Positions 51,889-61,175 of a stretch of 64,000 nucleotides of DNA are shown piece after piece. This stretch comes from Methylomonas sp. LW13 (GTDB lineage Bacteria > Pseudomonadota > Gammaproteobacteria > Methylococcales > Methylomonadaceae): assembly GCF_016865255.1 (NCBI RefSeq), contig NZ_CP033381.1:3844001-3908000 (forward strand). The letters are read 5' to 3'. The notes under the pieces were generated by a model. It worked only from the letters and a program-made list of their open reading frames with translations. It made no database searches and had not been told where the DNA came from. The stretch's first letter is position 1. Each line of letters opens with the position of its first letter. The position numbers and the translations under genes are program-made.

Positions 51889-53757
51889 TCAAGCTTTCCA
51901 TTGCAGGAATTGATCGAGGCGCTCGACGTTATCAGGTAAAAACACATGTACCTGGTTCCGGCCTTTTTCCTTGGCTCTGTAGCAAGCGCTATCGGCGTTA
52001 CTTAAAAACTCCCCGACATCCCGAACGGTACACGTCACCGCAGCCACTCCAATGCTGGCGCTCACGGTAAATTCAGCATCACCCCAGTTAAATTTGAAAT
52101 TGCGCAGGCTATTGCATAGTTCATGGGCGATATTGCGCGCTTGATCAAGTGTGGTGTGTTCCAGCAACAACGCAAACTCGTCGCCGCCCAATCGGGCCAG
52201 CGTGTCGCGTTGCCGCAGTTTGGAGGACAAAACGGTACTGATTCTGCGCAGTAATTCATCCCCTGCCGCTTGTCCACAGGTATCGTTGACCTGCTTAAAA
52301 TGATCCAGATCGAGATAACAAAGCGCATGGTGAAAATAGCCGGGGCGGGCGCTAGCCAATACCCTTGCCACCCGTTGTTCAAAAGCTGTCCGATTAACCA
52401 GCCCGGTCAAGGGGTCGTGGCTGGCCTGATAGGCCAAACTCTGCCGTTTGGTTTGAGATGCCGACATATCCCAAAACACCAGCACCAAGCTATCGACAAA
52501 TCCATCCAACGCGACCGGATAAAACGAATATTCGACCGGAAATGACCGGCCATCCTTGCGTTTAAAATTAGCGGTACTCCGCTGAGCGATGATGTCGCGG
52601 GCCATATCAGGCAACTTGAGCGCTTCCAGCGCTAAGATCAAATCCCCGGCTATCATGGCAACGATGTCCTGTCCCAGCACGTCTATCTCGGCGTAACCCA
52701 AAACCTGCAACGCGGCCCGGTTAACGAAGCTGCAACGGCCATCCACATCAAGACCGACAATTCCTTCGCCGGCCGAATCCAGCAGTAAGCGAAAGCGCCT
52801 CTCGCTGTTGCGCGCCTCGGTATTGGCGTGTTTGAGCTTCACCAAAGTGGTGTCAAGACTGGCATTGGCAGACTTGAGGATGGCGCATTGTTTTTCCAGT
52901 TGTTCCGTACGCCTAAACACCAACTCCTCCAAACGTTGCCGGTAATAGCTCAGCTCCTGTTCGGTTTCTTTGTCTTTGGTAATATCAATCAAGACACCTT
53001 GCAAAAACAAACTTTCGCCGGCTTCATTCCGCACTACATTGGCTTCGTCGAGAAACCAGCGATGGCTTCCATCCTGTTTACGTAATCGGTATTCGCACCG
53101 CAGCGGCGCATGATGTTTATAAGTATAGGCATAGGCCTCTACCGCCACTGCCAGATCGTCCGGGTGCACCCGCTTCAGTATGCCTTGCGGGTCATCAAGC
53201 CAATCTTGCTCGGGCAAGCCCAATTGAGCAATTTGCGGACTGACATATAACAGCTTTACCGGCGTTTCCAACGATGTGACATAAGTGATCACCGGCATTT
53301 GTTCCACCAAGGCCCGGTACTTAGCTTCCGCCTCACGCAATTGCGCCAGGGTTTCGGTTTTCTCCGCCAGCAGGTGCTGTCCCTGCAACTCTCGGCTGAC
53401 TTCAGTGGGCGATGCGGCGTCCGCGTTGCTGGCGCAGTTGTTAGATTGGACCGTGACAAAGGCCGCATCATCGGATTCTATCGGCATCAGGATGGAGACA
53501 TTAGCCTGTTTGACCGTTTCCACTTGATTGGCGATGTAGCCGGCATCTAGCATATCCGGTGATTGCCAATTCCCGCGCACTTGTTCGGGCTGGCGGTCTT
53601 CGGCGAGTTTAAGACCGTGATGACTGGGTTCTCCCTCGCAAAACGCCGCATCATGATCCCGAAACGCCGCCAGAGAGTGTTTGTTCGCCATCCGGCTGGC
53701 TGGATCGTGGTCTATAACAAGTGAGCAGCTATGGGCTTTGGCTGATGCAGTGTTCAT
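51889..53757 (-). CDS. PAS-PAS-GGDEF diguanylate cyclase
   Basis: A 622-residue cytoplasmic protein. The first 140 residues have no recognised fold. Then PAS-like domains (about 145-265 with PAC, and 320-440) are joined by a coiled coil (about 270-315), followed by a GGDEF domain. The catalytic motif GGDEF is at 524-528 and the inhibitory site RxxD (RQRD) precedes it by five residues, so the enzyme should be active and feedback controlled. No EAL domain. AGGGGG lies upstream of the start. The Crp-like gene is 88 bp upstream on the same strand and may be co-transcribed. Confidence 0.92.
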   Translation of the reverse strand: MNTASAKAHSCSLVIDHDPASRMANKHSLAAFRDHDAAFCEGEPSHHGLKLAEDRQPEQVRGNWQSPDMLDAGYIANQVETVKQANVSILMPIESDDAAFVTVQSNNCASNADAASPTEVSRELQGQHLLAEKTETLAQLREAEAKYRALVEQMPVITYVTSLETPVKLLYVSPQIAQLGLPEQDWLDDPQGILKRVHPDDLAVAVEAYAYTYKHHAPLRCEYRLRKQDGSHRWFLDEANVVRNEAGESLFLQGVLIDITKDKETEQELSYYRQRLEELVFRRTEQLEKQCAILKSANASLDTTLVKLKHANTEARNSERRFRLLLDSAGEGIVGLDVDGRCSFVNRAALQVLGYAEIDVLGQDIVAMIAGDLILALEALKLPDMARDIIAQRSTANFKRKDGRSFPVEYSFYPVALDGFVDSLVLVFWDMSASQTKRQSLAYQASHDPLTGLVNRTAFEQRVARVLASARPGYFHHALCYLDLDHFKQVNDTCGQAAGDELLRRISTVLSSKLRQRDTLARLGGDEFALLLEHTTLDQARNIAHELCNSLRNFKFNWGDAEFTVSASIGVAAVTCTVRDVGEFLSNADSACYRAKEKGRNQVHVFLPDNVERLDQFLQWKA

Positions 53758-53845
53758 AAAATCGCCCCCTATCGGTGACTGGGTTTCAATAGCCGGACTG
53801 ACCAGATAAAACCACGGGGCGATATTTCAGCGCCGGTAGACTTGA

Positions 53846-54655
53846 TCAGCCAAATGCGTAGCGTCTCCTGAGATCTTTGGCATGTCCATAAGTGGTAATG
53901 GCGGTAATAGGTTTGGACAGCGGCGACGGATTGGCACTGACAGCAAGCAGCCGAGCAAACTCGTTTTTGATGATCGGATAACACTCGCAACTTTGCGCTT
54001 CCAGGCCGGCGCGCTCCAGCACGCTGATTTGACCACGGCAATACCGAATTACCCCGGCTTGCTGTAATTTCCCGGCAACCTCGGTGATGCCTTCGCGGCG
54101 CACGCCCAACAGACTGGCGATGGATTGCTGCGTTATTGCTATCTCGCTCCCGCTCTGCCGGTCCAGGATCATCAACAGCCAACGCGAGAATTGTTGTTCA
54201 ATGGAATGATGCCGCTTGCAAGCCGCTATTTGCGTCATATGCGTCAGTAGTGCCTGGGTATAGCGGAGTAACACACCTTGCAGCCCACTGTGCTGTCCGC
54301 CTATCCGCCCAATTTCCTCATCAACCAGACTCCTGCGCAAACGATAGGCGTAGCCCGGCATCACTACCAAGGCTTGATACGGTATGGATTCACCGCCCAT
54401 GAACAGCGATATACCCAGCATGCCTTCGTTGCCAATCAAAGCCAGTTCGCGGGAGGCTCCATTCTCAGTAAAGTAAAGCTCCGCTATCACGCCGGTGACG
54501 GGGAAGTAGACATAACGCAAAGACTCATCCGGTTCACAAAGCGCGTCGCCACACTCCATTTCAACCCGTTCCAGTAAACTTGAAACACGGGCATACTCGG
54601 GTTCAGGCAGCATAGCGAGAAGCTGGTTTTGTCTTGGATGGTCCAATTCACTCAT
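53846..54655 (-). CDS. Crp/Fnr-family transcriptional regulator
   Basis: A 269-residue regulator with an N-terminal cyclic-nucleotide-binding-type beta-barrel (about 15-130). A dimer helix follows, then a C-terminal winged helix (about 170-225) with ITQQSIASLLGVRREGITEV and the wing AGVIRYCRGQISVL. The FNR cysteine cluster is absent. The classic cAMP phosphate-binding cassette is not evident, so the ligand is unknown. A 40-residue basic tail lies beyond the HTH. Divergent from the multi-PAS kinase. Confidence 0.88.
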   Translation of the reverse strand: MSELDHPRQNQLLAMLPEPEYARVSSLLERVEMECGDALCEPDESLRYVYFPVTGVIAELYFTENGASRELALIGNEGMLGISLFMGGESIPYQALVVMPGYAYRLRRSLVDEEIGRIGGQHSGLQGVLLRYTQALLTHMTQIAACKRHHSIEQQFSRWLLMILDRQSGSEIAITQQSIASLLGVRREGITEVAGKLQQAGVIRYCRGQISVLERAGLEAQSCECYPIIKNEFARLLAVSANPSPLSKPITAITTYGHAKDLRRRYAFG

Positions 54656-55043
54656 CAGTTATTTCCGGATTGTTTGGCGAGGGGTGCATCAAGTATTCAT
54701 ATTGCTGAAACGGTAAAGCCATACCAATATAGCGCGTTTTATCACAGCCGCTATCCGCTAAAAATACGTACTGCTACTTAGATTGAAGATAAGATTGACA
54801 GAGCTAATTTTTCGCCAGCATACTTCCGCGCGAACTGGGGTAAGAAGCCAACTCTAGGCATAGCTTTTCACAAACTAAGGCCGGCTATTTCGGCTTATGC
54901 CCGGGTAAGACCCGGTTGCCAACTCCCGCTGTTGCCGAAACAGGGCTTCTCGGCTAGCCACATCCGTATAACAGGGCTTGTGTTACAACCATCGAAAGAA
55001 TGCCTGAAGCGGTCTAAATTCTGTCCAAAATAGAAGATGTCTC
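54656..55043. other. Divergent intergenic region, 388 bp, with repeats and hairpins
   Basis: No gene is seen. The right half (54880-54980) is rich in possible structure: hairpin CCGGGT-AAG-ACCCGG (54901-54915), hairpin GCCGA...TCGGC (54934-54954), and a direct repeat AACAGGGCTT at 54939-54948 and 54970-54979, 31 bp apart. It does not match the core of the c-di-GMP-I riboswitch that I looked for. Promoters for both sides should be here but no consensus pair was matched. Confidence 0.5.
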
Positions 55044-58000
55044 ATGACTGACGAGCGCTGTAAGTCTGCACACCCTGACAATACTGTTCGACAAAAAGCT
55101 CAGAACAGACACCCAAACTCAAGCAAAACCAACTGTTCCCTGGATGCTCCGGAGAAAATTTTGCATGAGCTGCAAGTACGACTGCTTGAATTAGAAACCC
55201 AAAATCAATCGCTGATTCAGGCGCGAGACCGCTTCCAGCATCTTTACGATTTCGCCCCGCACGCCTGCCTCACACTCAGCCCGGACCAGCGAATATCTAC
55301 CATCAACTTTGCGGCCGCCGCCTTATTGGGTGGTGAGCGTCAACACTTAATTGGCCGTCATTTTTCAAGCTTGATTGCCGATCAAAGCCGCGACTTTTGG
55401 CAACGGCATTTATCGCAGATTCAGCAACGTAGCGAAATTCAGCCTTGCGAATTGCCAATGCTGCGTGACGATAACGCTGCATTTCCTGCCAGACTCGACT
55501 GCCTGATGCTCACCGGTCTCGCCGACCAGCCGGAACTGCACATTACCCTCACCGACCTCACTCGACAAACACAAACAGAATCATCTGTGCAGGAGCAAAG
55601 CCCGGCGCTGTGCGCGGCACTTATACAAGCCGCGCGGGATGCCATTGTCTGCATCGACGCAAAACACCGTGTCGTATTATGCAATCCCGCAGCCGGCAAG
55701 CTGTTCGGCTGCCGCGCGGATCAAGCCATTGGCAACGTGATCGAACACTTTATTCCGGCTGGTTTTCCGGCCATTTATTCAGCGCCAAAGCCAGAAGGCG
55801 ATAGCGATCATCAGTCTAAAGAACTTCGCACAGTGACCGGTTTGCGCGCTAACGGCGAAGAATTTCTAATGGAAGCCATCATTTCCGAGATAGACACTAA
55901 CCAGCAAACCTTGTATTCCCTTGTCCTGCGCGATGCAGACGGACGCAGCCCACTACCAGCCGAACATCATTTACAGGATCAGCTGTCCAAAGTGGCGGCT
56001 TCCGTACCCGGCGTTATTTGTTCTTTTCGTTTGGCTGCGGATGGCTCAGCCAGCATGCCTTATGCCAGTCAGGCGCTTGAATCTTTGTACGGACTGCCTC
56101 CCGAAGCAGTGGCCGAGGACTTTAGTCCGGTATTTGCCAGGGTGCATCCCGACGACATCAAACTGATCAACGAAACCATCAGCGAATCGGCGCGCAGCCT
56201 GACGCCTTGGCGCGACACCTTTCGCTACCAACACCCTAGTAAAGGCGAAATCTGGATAGAAGGTCATTCCATGCCGATGCGGGAACAGGGCGGCAGCATT
56301 TTGTGGCATGGCTATCTCCAAGATATTACCGCGCGAAAACAGGCTGAATCGGTCTATCGCGACCAGGATAGGGAACTGCAACTGATCATGGATGCCACGC
56401 CGGCGCTGATCGCCTATTTGGATGTCGATTTTCGCTATGTACGGGTCAATGCGACATATGAACACTGGTTCGGCATCTCTCCGGAACAGGTTATCGGCCG
56501 CACCGTGCCGGAAATTCTGGGTGGCGCGGCCTGGGACATAGTCCGCCCGTATCTGGAGCGGGCTTTGGCGGGCGAGCCGGTTAGTTTTGACCAGCAAATT
56601 CCTTATGGCAACGGCAAACCCCGCTGGGTGCATGCGACCTATATTCCCAATGCCGATGAAGTCGGCAGGTTGAAAGGTATTGTGGTGCATGTGATCGACA
56701 TCGAAGAGCGCAAACTGTCCGAGCAGAAAATTGCCCTATTGAACCAACGCTTGGAACGCCGTCTGGAGGAAATGCAGGTTATTTACAACACGGTACCCAT
56801 TGGACTCGCCATCGCCAATGACAATAGCGGACAACATATCCGCGGAAATCGGGCGAATGAGCAGATGCTGGGCGTGCCCCCCACCTCGGAACTTTCACTA
56901 TCGAGCCCAACCCCGCCGGCCATCACAGTATTGCAAAACGGCTATCCGCTGGCCGCTGAAGATCTGCCGATTCAGCGTGCTTGCCGGGGAGAAGTGGTGA
57001 GCGACGAGACGCTGGATATAGTCCGCCCGGACGGCAAAGTGATTACCGTGGTGTCCAATGCATCGCCCTTGCTGGACAATAAAGGGCAGCCGCGCGGGGC
57101 CGTTGGCGCATTTTTGGACATTACTCCGCTGAAAGTCGCTGATGACGCCCTGCGCCGTAACGAGGCTTTCGTACGCTGCGTTCTGAATTCGCTGCCCGCA
57201 CATGTGGCAGTACTGGATAATAGCGGCTTGGTGACGACGGTCAACGCGCCCTGGGATTGCTTTGCTATCGAGAACGGCGGTTCGTCCAGTCAATTGTCGG
57301 AGGGCGCCAACTACCTTGAAGTTTGCCGCCGCTCGTCGGCGGCAGGCGACCGGGACGCACAGAAGGCTTTGACCGGCCTTGAAAGCCTGATAGCGGGCCA
57401 TCAACAGGAATTTATGATGGAATATCCCTGTCGAACCGCGCTGGGTGAGCTTTGGTTTATGATGCATGCCAAACGCATTACCCAAGGTTTCCAGGGCATG
57501 ATTATTACCCATGTAGACATTACCGAACTGAAACGCACCCACGCGGAATTGCGGCATACCGAGACCCGCCTGGCACTGATCATCGACGAAGTGAATGCCG
57601 GTTATTGGGACTGGGATTTGGTCTCGCAAACCTTATTTCTCTCGCCGGAATGGAAACGGCAAATCGGTTTTGACGACCATGAGATGCAAAACCGCTGGGA
57701 GGAATGGGAATCTCGATTGCATCCGGATGATCGGGCATGGGTCCTGGCAAGCACCAAAGACTACCTGTCCGGGCATGTATCCGCTTACGAACTGGAATTC
57801 CGCTTACGCCACAAGAATGGCTCCTACCGCTGGATCCATTCGCGCGGCAGCTTATTGAATGATAAAAATAATCGGCCTTATCGATTGCTGGGCATCAATT
57901 TCGACATCACCGACTATAAACTGACCCGGGAATTGAGCGAACGCCGAAATCGGATGGAACAGTCATTTCGAGTATCGTTGGCGACGCAGACGATAGCGGC

Positions 58001-58661
58001 GATTGCCCACGAATTAAACCAACCCCTGGCCGCTATTTCCTCTTATGCCGACGTGGCGTTGCGCCTCTACCAATCGGAAAAACCGGATTCCCAGAAACTC
58101 AACCACGTACTGGAAGCCTGTGTGCAACAAGCTCAGCGTGCCGGCGAAGTCATCAGACAATTATTTAGCCATTTGAATAAAACCGAGGCCGTCGGGGAAC
58201 GGGTCGATATTAACTTTCTCGTGACAGAAGCCTGCGCGTTTATAAAAAACGACAAAACCCTAGACACTTTAAACATAGAACTGGACCTTGCCGCCGACTT
58301 ACCGCAGACCACGGTCAATGCGCTGCAAATTCAAAAGGTGCTGGTCAATCTGATCATTAATGGTCTGGAAGCGATGCGAGAACACGGTAAGCTATCTGAG
58401 GTATTGCGCATTACCACCGGCCGATACGCCGACGATCCTGATATGGCGGTAGTCTGTGTTTGTGACAGCGGCAAAGGCTTGGCGGACGCCACTGCCCTGA
58501 AAATGCTGTTTCAACCCTTTTACTCGACTAAACCCGCCGGACTGGGAATGGGCTTGGCCATCAGCCGCGCCTTGATCCAAGCCCATGGCGGCCAACTGTG
58601 GGCGGAGCGGAATGTCGGCGACGGCCTTAGCCTGTTCTTTACCTTACCGTTTGCGAAATGA
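55044..58661 (+). CDS. Multi-PAS sensor histidine kinase
   Basis: A 1205-residue soluble kinase with no membrane helix, so it senses a cytoplasmic signal. About six or seven consecutive PAS/PAC domains fill residues 60-960. The kinase core is of the FixL-like HPK4 type: His989 in IAAIAHELNQPLAAISSYAD, N-box LVNLIINGLEAM, and G-boxes DSGKGLA and GLGMGLAISRALI. The ATPase ends with LFFTLPF. The stop overlaps the FixJ-like regulator start (ATGA), so they form one two-component system. PAS ligands (haem, flavin) cannot be told from the sequence. Confidence 0.92.
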   Translation: MTDERCKSAHPDNTVRQKAQNRHPNSSKTNCSLDAPEKILHELQVRLLELETQNQSLIQARDRFQHLYDFAPHACLTLSPDQRISTINFAAAALLGGERQHLIGRHFSSLIADQSRDFWQRHLSQIQQRSEIQPCELPMLRDDNAAFPARLDCLMLTGLADQPELHITLTDLTRQTQTESSVQEQSPALCAALIQAARDAIVCIDAKHRVVLCNPAAGKLFGCRADQAIGNVIEHFIPAGFPAIYSAPKPEGDSDHQSKELRTVTGLRANGEEFLMEAIISEIDTNQQTLYSLVLRDADGRSPLPAEHHLQDQLSKVAASVPGVICSFRLAADGSASMPYASQALESLYGLPPEAVAEDFSPVFARVHPDDIKLINETISESARSLTPWRDTFRYQHPSKGEIWIEGHSMPMREQGGSILWHGYLQDITARKQAESVYRDQDRELQLIMDATPALIAYLDVDFRYVRVNATYEHWFGISPEQVIGRTVPEILGGAAWDIVRPYLERALAGEPVSFDQQIPYGNGKPRWVHATYIPNADEVGRLKGIVVHVIDIEERKLSEQKIALLNQRLERRLEEMQVIYNTVPIGLAIANDNSGQHIRGNRANEQMLGVPPTSELSLSSPTPPAITVLQNGYPLAAEDLPIQRACRGEVVSDETLDIVRPDGKVITVVSNASPLLDNKGQPRGAVGAFLDITPLKVADDALRRNEAFVRCVLNSLPAHVAVLDNSGLVTTVNAPWDCFAIENGGSSSQLSEGANYLEVCRRSSAAGDRDAQKALTGLESLIAGHQQEFMMEYPCRTALGELWFMMHAKRITQGFQGMIITHVDITELKRTHAELRHTETRLALIIDEVNAGYWDWDLVSQTLFLSPEWKRQIGFDDHEMQNRWEEWESRLHPDDRAWVLASTKDYLSGHVSAYELEFRLRHKNGSYRWIHSRGSLLNDKNNRPYRLLGINFDITDYKLTRELSERRNRMEQSFRVSLATQTIAAIAHELNQPLAAISSYADVALRLYQSEKPDSQKLNHVLEACVQQAQRAGEVIRQLFSHLNKTEAVGERVDINFLVTEACAFIKNDKTLDTLNIELDLAADLPQTTVNALQIQKVLVNLIINGLEAMREHGKLSEVLRITTGRYADDPDMAVVCVCDSGKGLADATALKMLFQPFYSTKPAGLGMGLAISRALIQAHGGQLWAERNVGDGLSLFFTLPFAK

Positions 58662-59266
58662 ATACTCAGCCCTGCGTATTCGTGGTGGACGACGATGATG
58701 CAGTCCGCGACAGCTTGGGTTTGGTATTTGAAACCGCGGGCCTCCCGTATCAAACATTTGCCAGTGCCGAGTGCTTTCTGGAAAGCTATTCTCCGGAGCA
58801 GCCAGGCTGTCTAGTGCTGGATGTCAACATGCCGGGTCTGGATGGTCACGAGTTGCAAGCCGAACTTATCCGCCGCCACATCCACCTTCCCATTATTTTC
58901 CTGACCGCCTATGGCGACATACCGATGACAGTGCGCGCGATGAAGGCGGGAGCTGTTGATTTTCTGACCAAACCGGTCAGCACCGAACTATTGCTCGACA
59001 GGGTACAGGCCGCGCTACAGCTTGAAGTCAACACTCACGCACAGTCCATAAAAGGGCAAGCGCAGTGTAATCGGCTAAGCGGGCTGACGTCACGCGAACT
59101 TGAGATTATGGGGATGGTGGTGGCTGGTCTAACCAACAAAGAAATAGCCAGGCGTTTGGGGATTAGTCACCGCACTGTTGAAATCCACCGCGCCAAGGTG
59201 ATGGAGAAAACCGGCGCGCCGAATCTGCTGGAACTCGCCCGCATCTATGCGGCCTGCCGGCTTTGA
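58658..59266 (+). CDS. FixJ-like response regulator (REC-LuxR HTH)
   Basis: A 202-residue regulator of the FixJ/TodT type. The receiver has Asp11-Asp14 acidic residues, acceptor Asp55 in LVLDVNMPGLDGHEL, and Lys in FLTKPVS. The LuxR-type HTH (about 140-195) has LTSRELEIMGMVVAGLTNKE and IARRLGISHRTVEIHRAKVM. It is coupled to the multi-PAS kinase. Targets may include the divergent Crp-like and GGDEF genes, which is inference. Confidence 0.93.
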   Translation: MNTQPCVFVVDDDDAVRDSLGLVFETAGLPYQTFASAECFLESYSPEQPGCLVLDVNMPGLDGHELQAELIRRHIHLPIIFLTAYGDIPMTVRAMKAGAVDFLTKPVSTELLLDRVQAALQLEVNTHAQSIKGQAQCNRLSGLTSRELEIMGMVVAGLTNKEIARRLGISHRTVEIHRAKVMEKTGAPNLLELARIYAACRL

Positions 59267-59472
59267 GTGTCTCTAGCTCGTTACCCCGCCCTTCACTACC
59301 CTTGTTTCTATGCCGGCGGAAGGCCGATAGCCCCAAATGCACGTTATTAATAGAGCTGATGAATATTACTAATTTAACAAATCCTGTTTTTTGACTTACC
59401 GTATGCCGGCGTCAAGTAAAACCCCATATACAAGACCCGTTAGCAATACCAAATCCGAAAATAGGTGTAACG

Positions 59473-59667
59473 ATGGCTAGAGAAAAACTGACTACTGCTC
59501 AAATAAATCTGCTGAATAAATGCCCTAAGGAATGGGCTGTCGTACCGGTTGGATCCACTAATAAAACATTGATTGCGCTGATGAAAAAAGGCTTGGTCGA
59601 TTCGCGGCTATTAATCAATACATTGTTCCCTGAGCTGTCCAGGTGCGAATGGCGCATAGCGCCCTAG
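59473..59667 (+). CDS. Minimal winged-helix-like small protein
   Basis: A 64-residue protein. The ATG follows AGGTG with five bases between. The pattern (LTTAQINLLNKCP, then TLIALMKKGLVDSR, then CEWRIAP) resembles a minimal winged helix in which a recognition helix and a GLV wing start are followed by the W-R-I end of the wing. That fold call is inference. A terminator-like hairpin with five T residues follows 39 bases after the stop, supporting an independent small transcript. Confidence 0.6.
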   Translation: MAREKLTTAQINLLNKCPKEWAVVPVGSTNKTLIALMKKGLVDSRLLINTLFPELSRCEWRIAP

Positions 59668-60009
59668 CCGCCAAAACAATAAAAAGCGCTTGCAGGCCTG
59701 CGTTGTCCGGCGAATAAGACATAGCCAATAATGTCTCCCGGATTTTTGGATCGCCATCCAAATGCTGGTGATGACTGATCAACTTCCGCGGTTACCGGGA
59801 ACTTTGTCCAGTAAAATGACATCCGAAAACTAAGTTTGATTGAGCATTTGGGCCGGTACATTTAAAATCCCTGCCTAGATACTCAGATTTTCTTGAGAAG
59901 CTTATTATTTTGGTCGAATGTTATTTAGGTCGTATTTTTTTTACATCAATTCGCCGGTTGTCCTCTACAGCATGCGTGTATGCGGCGGCATAGGTCAGTG
60001 GTAGCCACT
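59668..60009. other. Intergenic region, 342 bp, with two hairpins
   Basis: No protein gene with a good start is seen. It contains the terminator-like structure at 59706-59747 (listed separately) and a second perfect hairpin TTTGGAT-CGCC-ATCCAAA (59745-59762). The remaining AT-rich part (59870-59950) may hold the promoter of the next gene but no consensus pair is clear. Confidence 0.5.
59706..59747 (+). terminator. Terminator-like hairpin after the small winged-helix gene
   Basis: Outer stem TCCGG (59706-59710) / CCGGA (59738-59742) encloses an inner stem AGACAT (59717-59722) / ATGTCT (59731-59736). Five T residues follow at 59743-59747. Confidence 0.55.
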
Positions 60010-60321
60010 ATGATGACTAGCGATGATTCGGCACGCCGCCGAGGGGCGCGCCGTCAGCAAGAACGCCGGACTAATCCGTTCGCCTTCAACTCAGCGGAGT
60101 GGATCGCTTTCGTTCAGCAACAATATGTGCTGTGGCCAAAACAAGACCGGCGGGTTTTGGATCGCCGGCGGGCCGAGCGCCGCGAGATTGATCGTCGCGC
60201 CGGACTGCGCGACGCGGAGCGGGAAATCCCGTTTCAACGCACTCGCTGGTTTTCCGCAGAGCACATCCTCGACGACGAAGAAAAGCAAATGATCCAAGCG
60301 TTATTCGCCGAAGAAGAGTAA
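60010..60321 (+). CDS. Arg-rich small protein, unknown
   Basis: A 103-residue protein that is highly charged. Two arginine-rich blocks (RRRGARRQQERR near residue 8, DRRVLDRRRAERREIDRR near residue 46) flank an aromatic segment (WIAFVQQQYVLWP). The C-terminus is acidic (DDEEKQMIQALFAEEE). No membrane segment or signal peptide. I do not recognise a family; a nucleic-acid or acidic-partner binding role is possible from charge alone. The start is uncertain (ATG 60010 or 60013; no strong ribosome binding site). Confidence 0.6.
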   Translation: MMTSDDSARRRGARRQQERRTNPFAFNSAEWIAFVQQQYVLWPKQDRRVLDRRRAERREIDRRAGLRDAEREIPFQRTRWFSAEHILDDEEKQMIQALFAEEE

Positions 60322-60339
60322 GCGGCCCGGCGGCCGGCA

Positions 60340-61161
60340 TCAACGCAACACGATGTCCGCCGGATGCCGCACCTGCACGGCAAAACGCTGTTTCGAGCGC
60401 CTCACCCACCCCCGCACTTCCACATCCTTACCTACATAGGTTTCCAGCGGCGGAAACAAGCCGGCCGATATTGGCTCGACACTGATGGATACCGCATCGG
60501 AGAATTGCAGGTAGCTGTGTTTCGCTGTATTTTTGAGCGCGCGGATGCGTCCGGTTAAGCGCTTCCAACCCTGGTAATTGTTCTCGTCGAGCAGTTCCGC
60601 CGCCAGCGGCGCATAGGCCTGCTCACCCCAAATCCCTAGCCTGGCTTGCTCGGCACTGCGCTGAGCCGCCAACAAGCTGTCGAGATATTTGAAATTCGGC
60701 GGAAAAATGTTAACCGTGGCCAATCCGCGTTTTACCAATTCCAGGTTGATATGCTCCTTGTCCTCGGTAAACACGTAGGCCAAAGTGCGCTGATATTTGT
60801 CCTGTTTTTCCACATCGCGTTGCAGAAATACCTTCTGATGCTCCAACTTTTGCTTCAACCAGGCCTTGGCCTGCTCGCCGCCGGCTTCCGCTGACTTGTT
60901 ACGGCCGGCAACCTCCGGGGTATTGATCCCCAAAAAACGGACTTTCTGGCCGTCGCTTAGTAAGATAGTATCGCCATCGAACACCTTTTCTACCCGATAA
61001 AAGGCGACGCCGGGATCGATGCTTAAGACTTTGGCGTTTTCATTGCCATGGTCGGCATAATGGCGACGACCTTGCGGATCGGTCCATTGATAGACTTCGG
61101 CAGATAGCAAAGCCGGCAATATCGCCAACAGCCAGAGACAGTGTTTAGTGCTTTTCTTCAT
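60340..61161 (-). CDS. Secreted nuclease: DUF4124-SNase-OB domains
   Basis: A 273-residue exported protein. A signal peptide (1-21) is followed by a DUF4124 module (EVYQWTDPQGRRHYADHG). Next is a staphylococcal-nuclease domain (about 55-175) with the expected catalytic and metal residues in VFDGDTILLSDGQKVRFLGI, NTPEVAG and DKYQRTLAYVF. A C-terminal OB-like domain (about 195-273) follows, with GRIRALKNTAKHSYLQF and VRGWVRRSKQRFAV. It should cut DNA or RNA in the periplasm or outside. The DUF4124-SNase fusion is unusual to me. It starts only 14 bp from the divergent DUF1415 gene. Confidence 0.88.
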   Translation of the reverse strand: MKKSTKHCLWLLAILPALLSAEVYQWTDPQGRRHYADHGNENAKVLSIDPGVAFYRVEKVFDGDTILLSDGQKVRFLGINTPEVAGRNKSAEAGGEQAKAWLKQKLEHQKVFLQRDVEKQDKYQRTLAYVFTEDKEHINLELVKRGLATVNIFPPNFKYLDSLLAAQRSAEQARLGIWGEQAYAPLAAELLDENNYQGWKRLTGRIRALKNTAKHSYLQFSDAVSISVEPISAGLFPPLETYVGKDVEVRGWVRRSKQRFAVQVRHPADIVLR

Positions 61162-61175
61162 TTTTTTCGATCACC

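Noticed and set aside
54880..54980. c-di-GMP-I riboswitch ahead of the multi-PAS kinase
   Set aside because: The conserved core (for example the GGGCAAA and ACGCAAAGC blocks) is not present.
59664..59861. Minus-strand 65-codon frame after the small winged-helix gene
   Set aside because: It covers the terminator and hairpins, lacks a ribosome binding site, and has no recognisable sequence.
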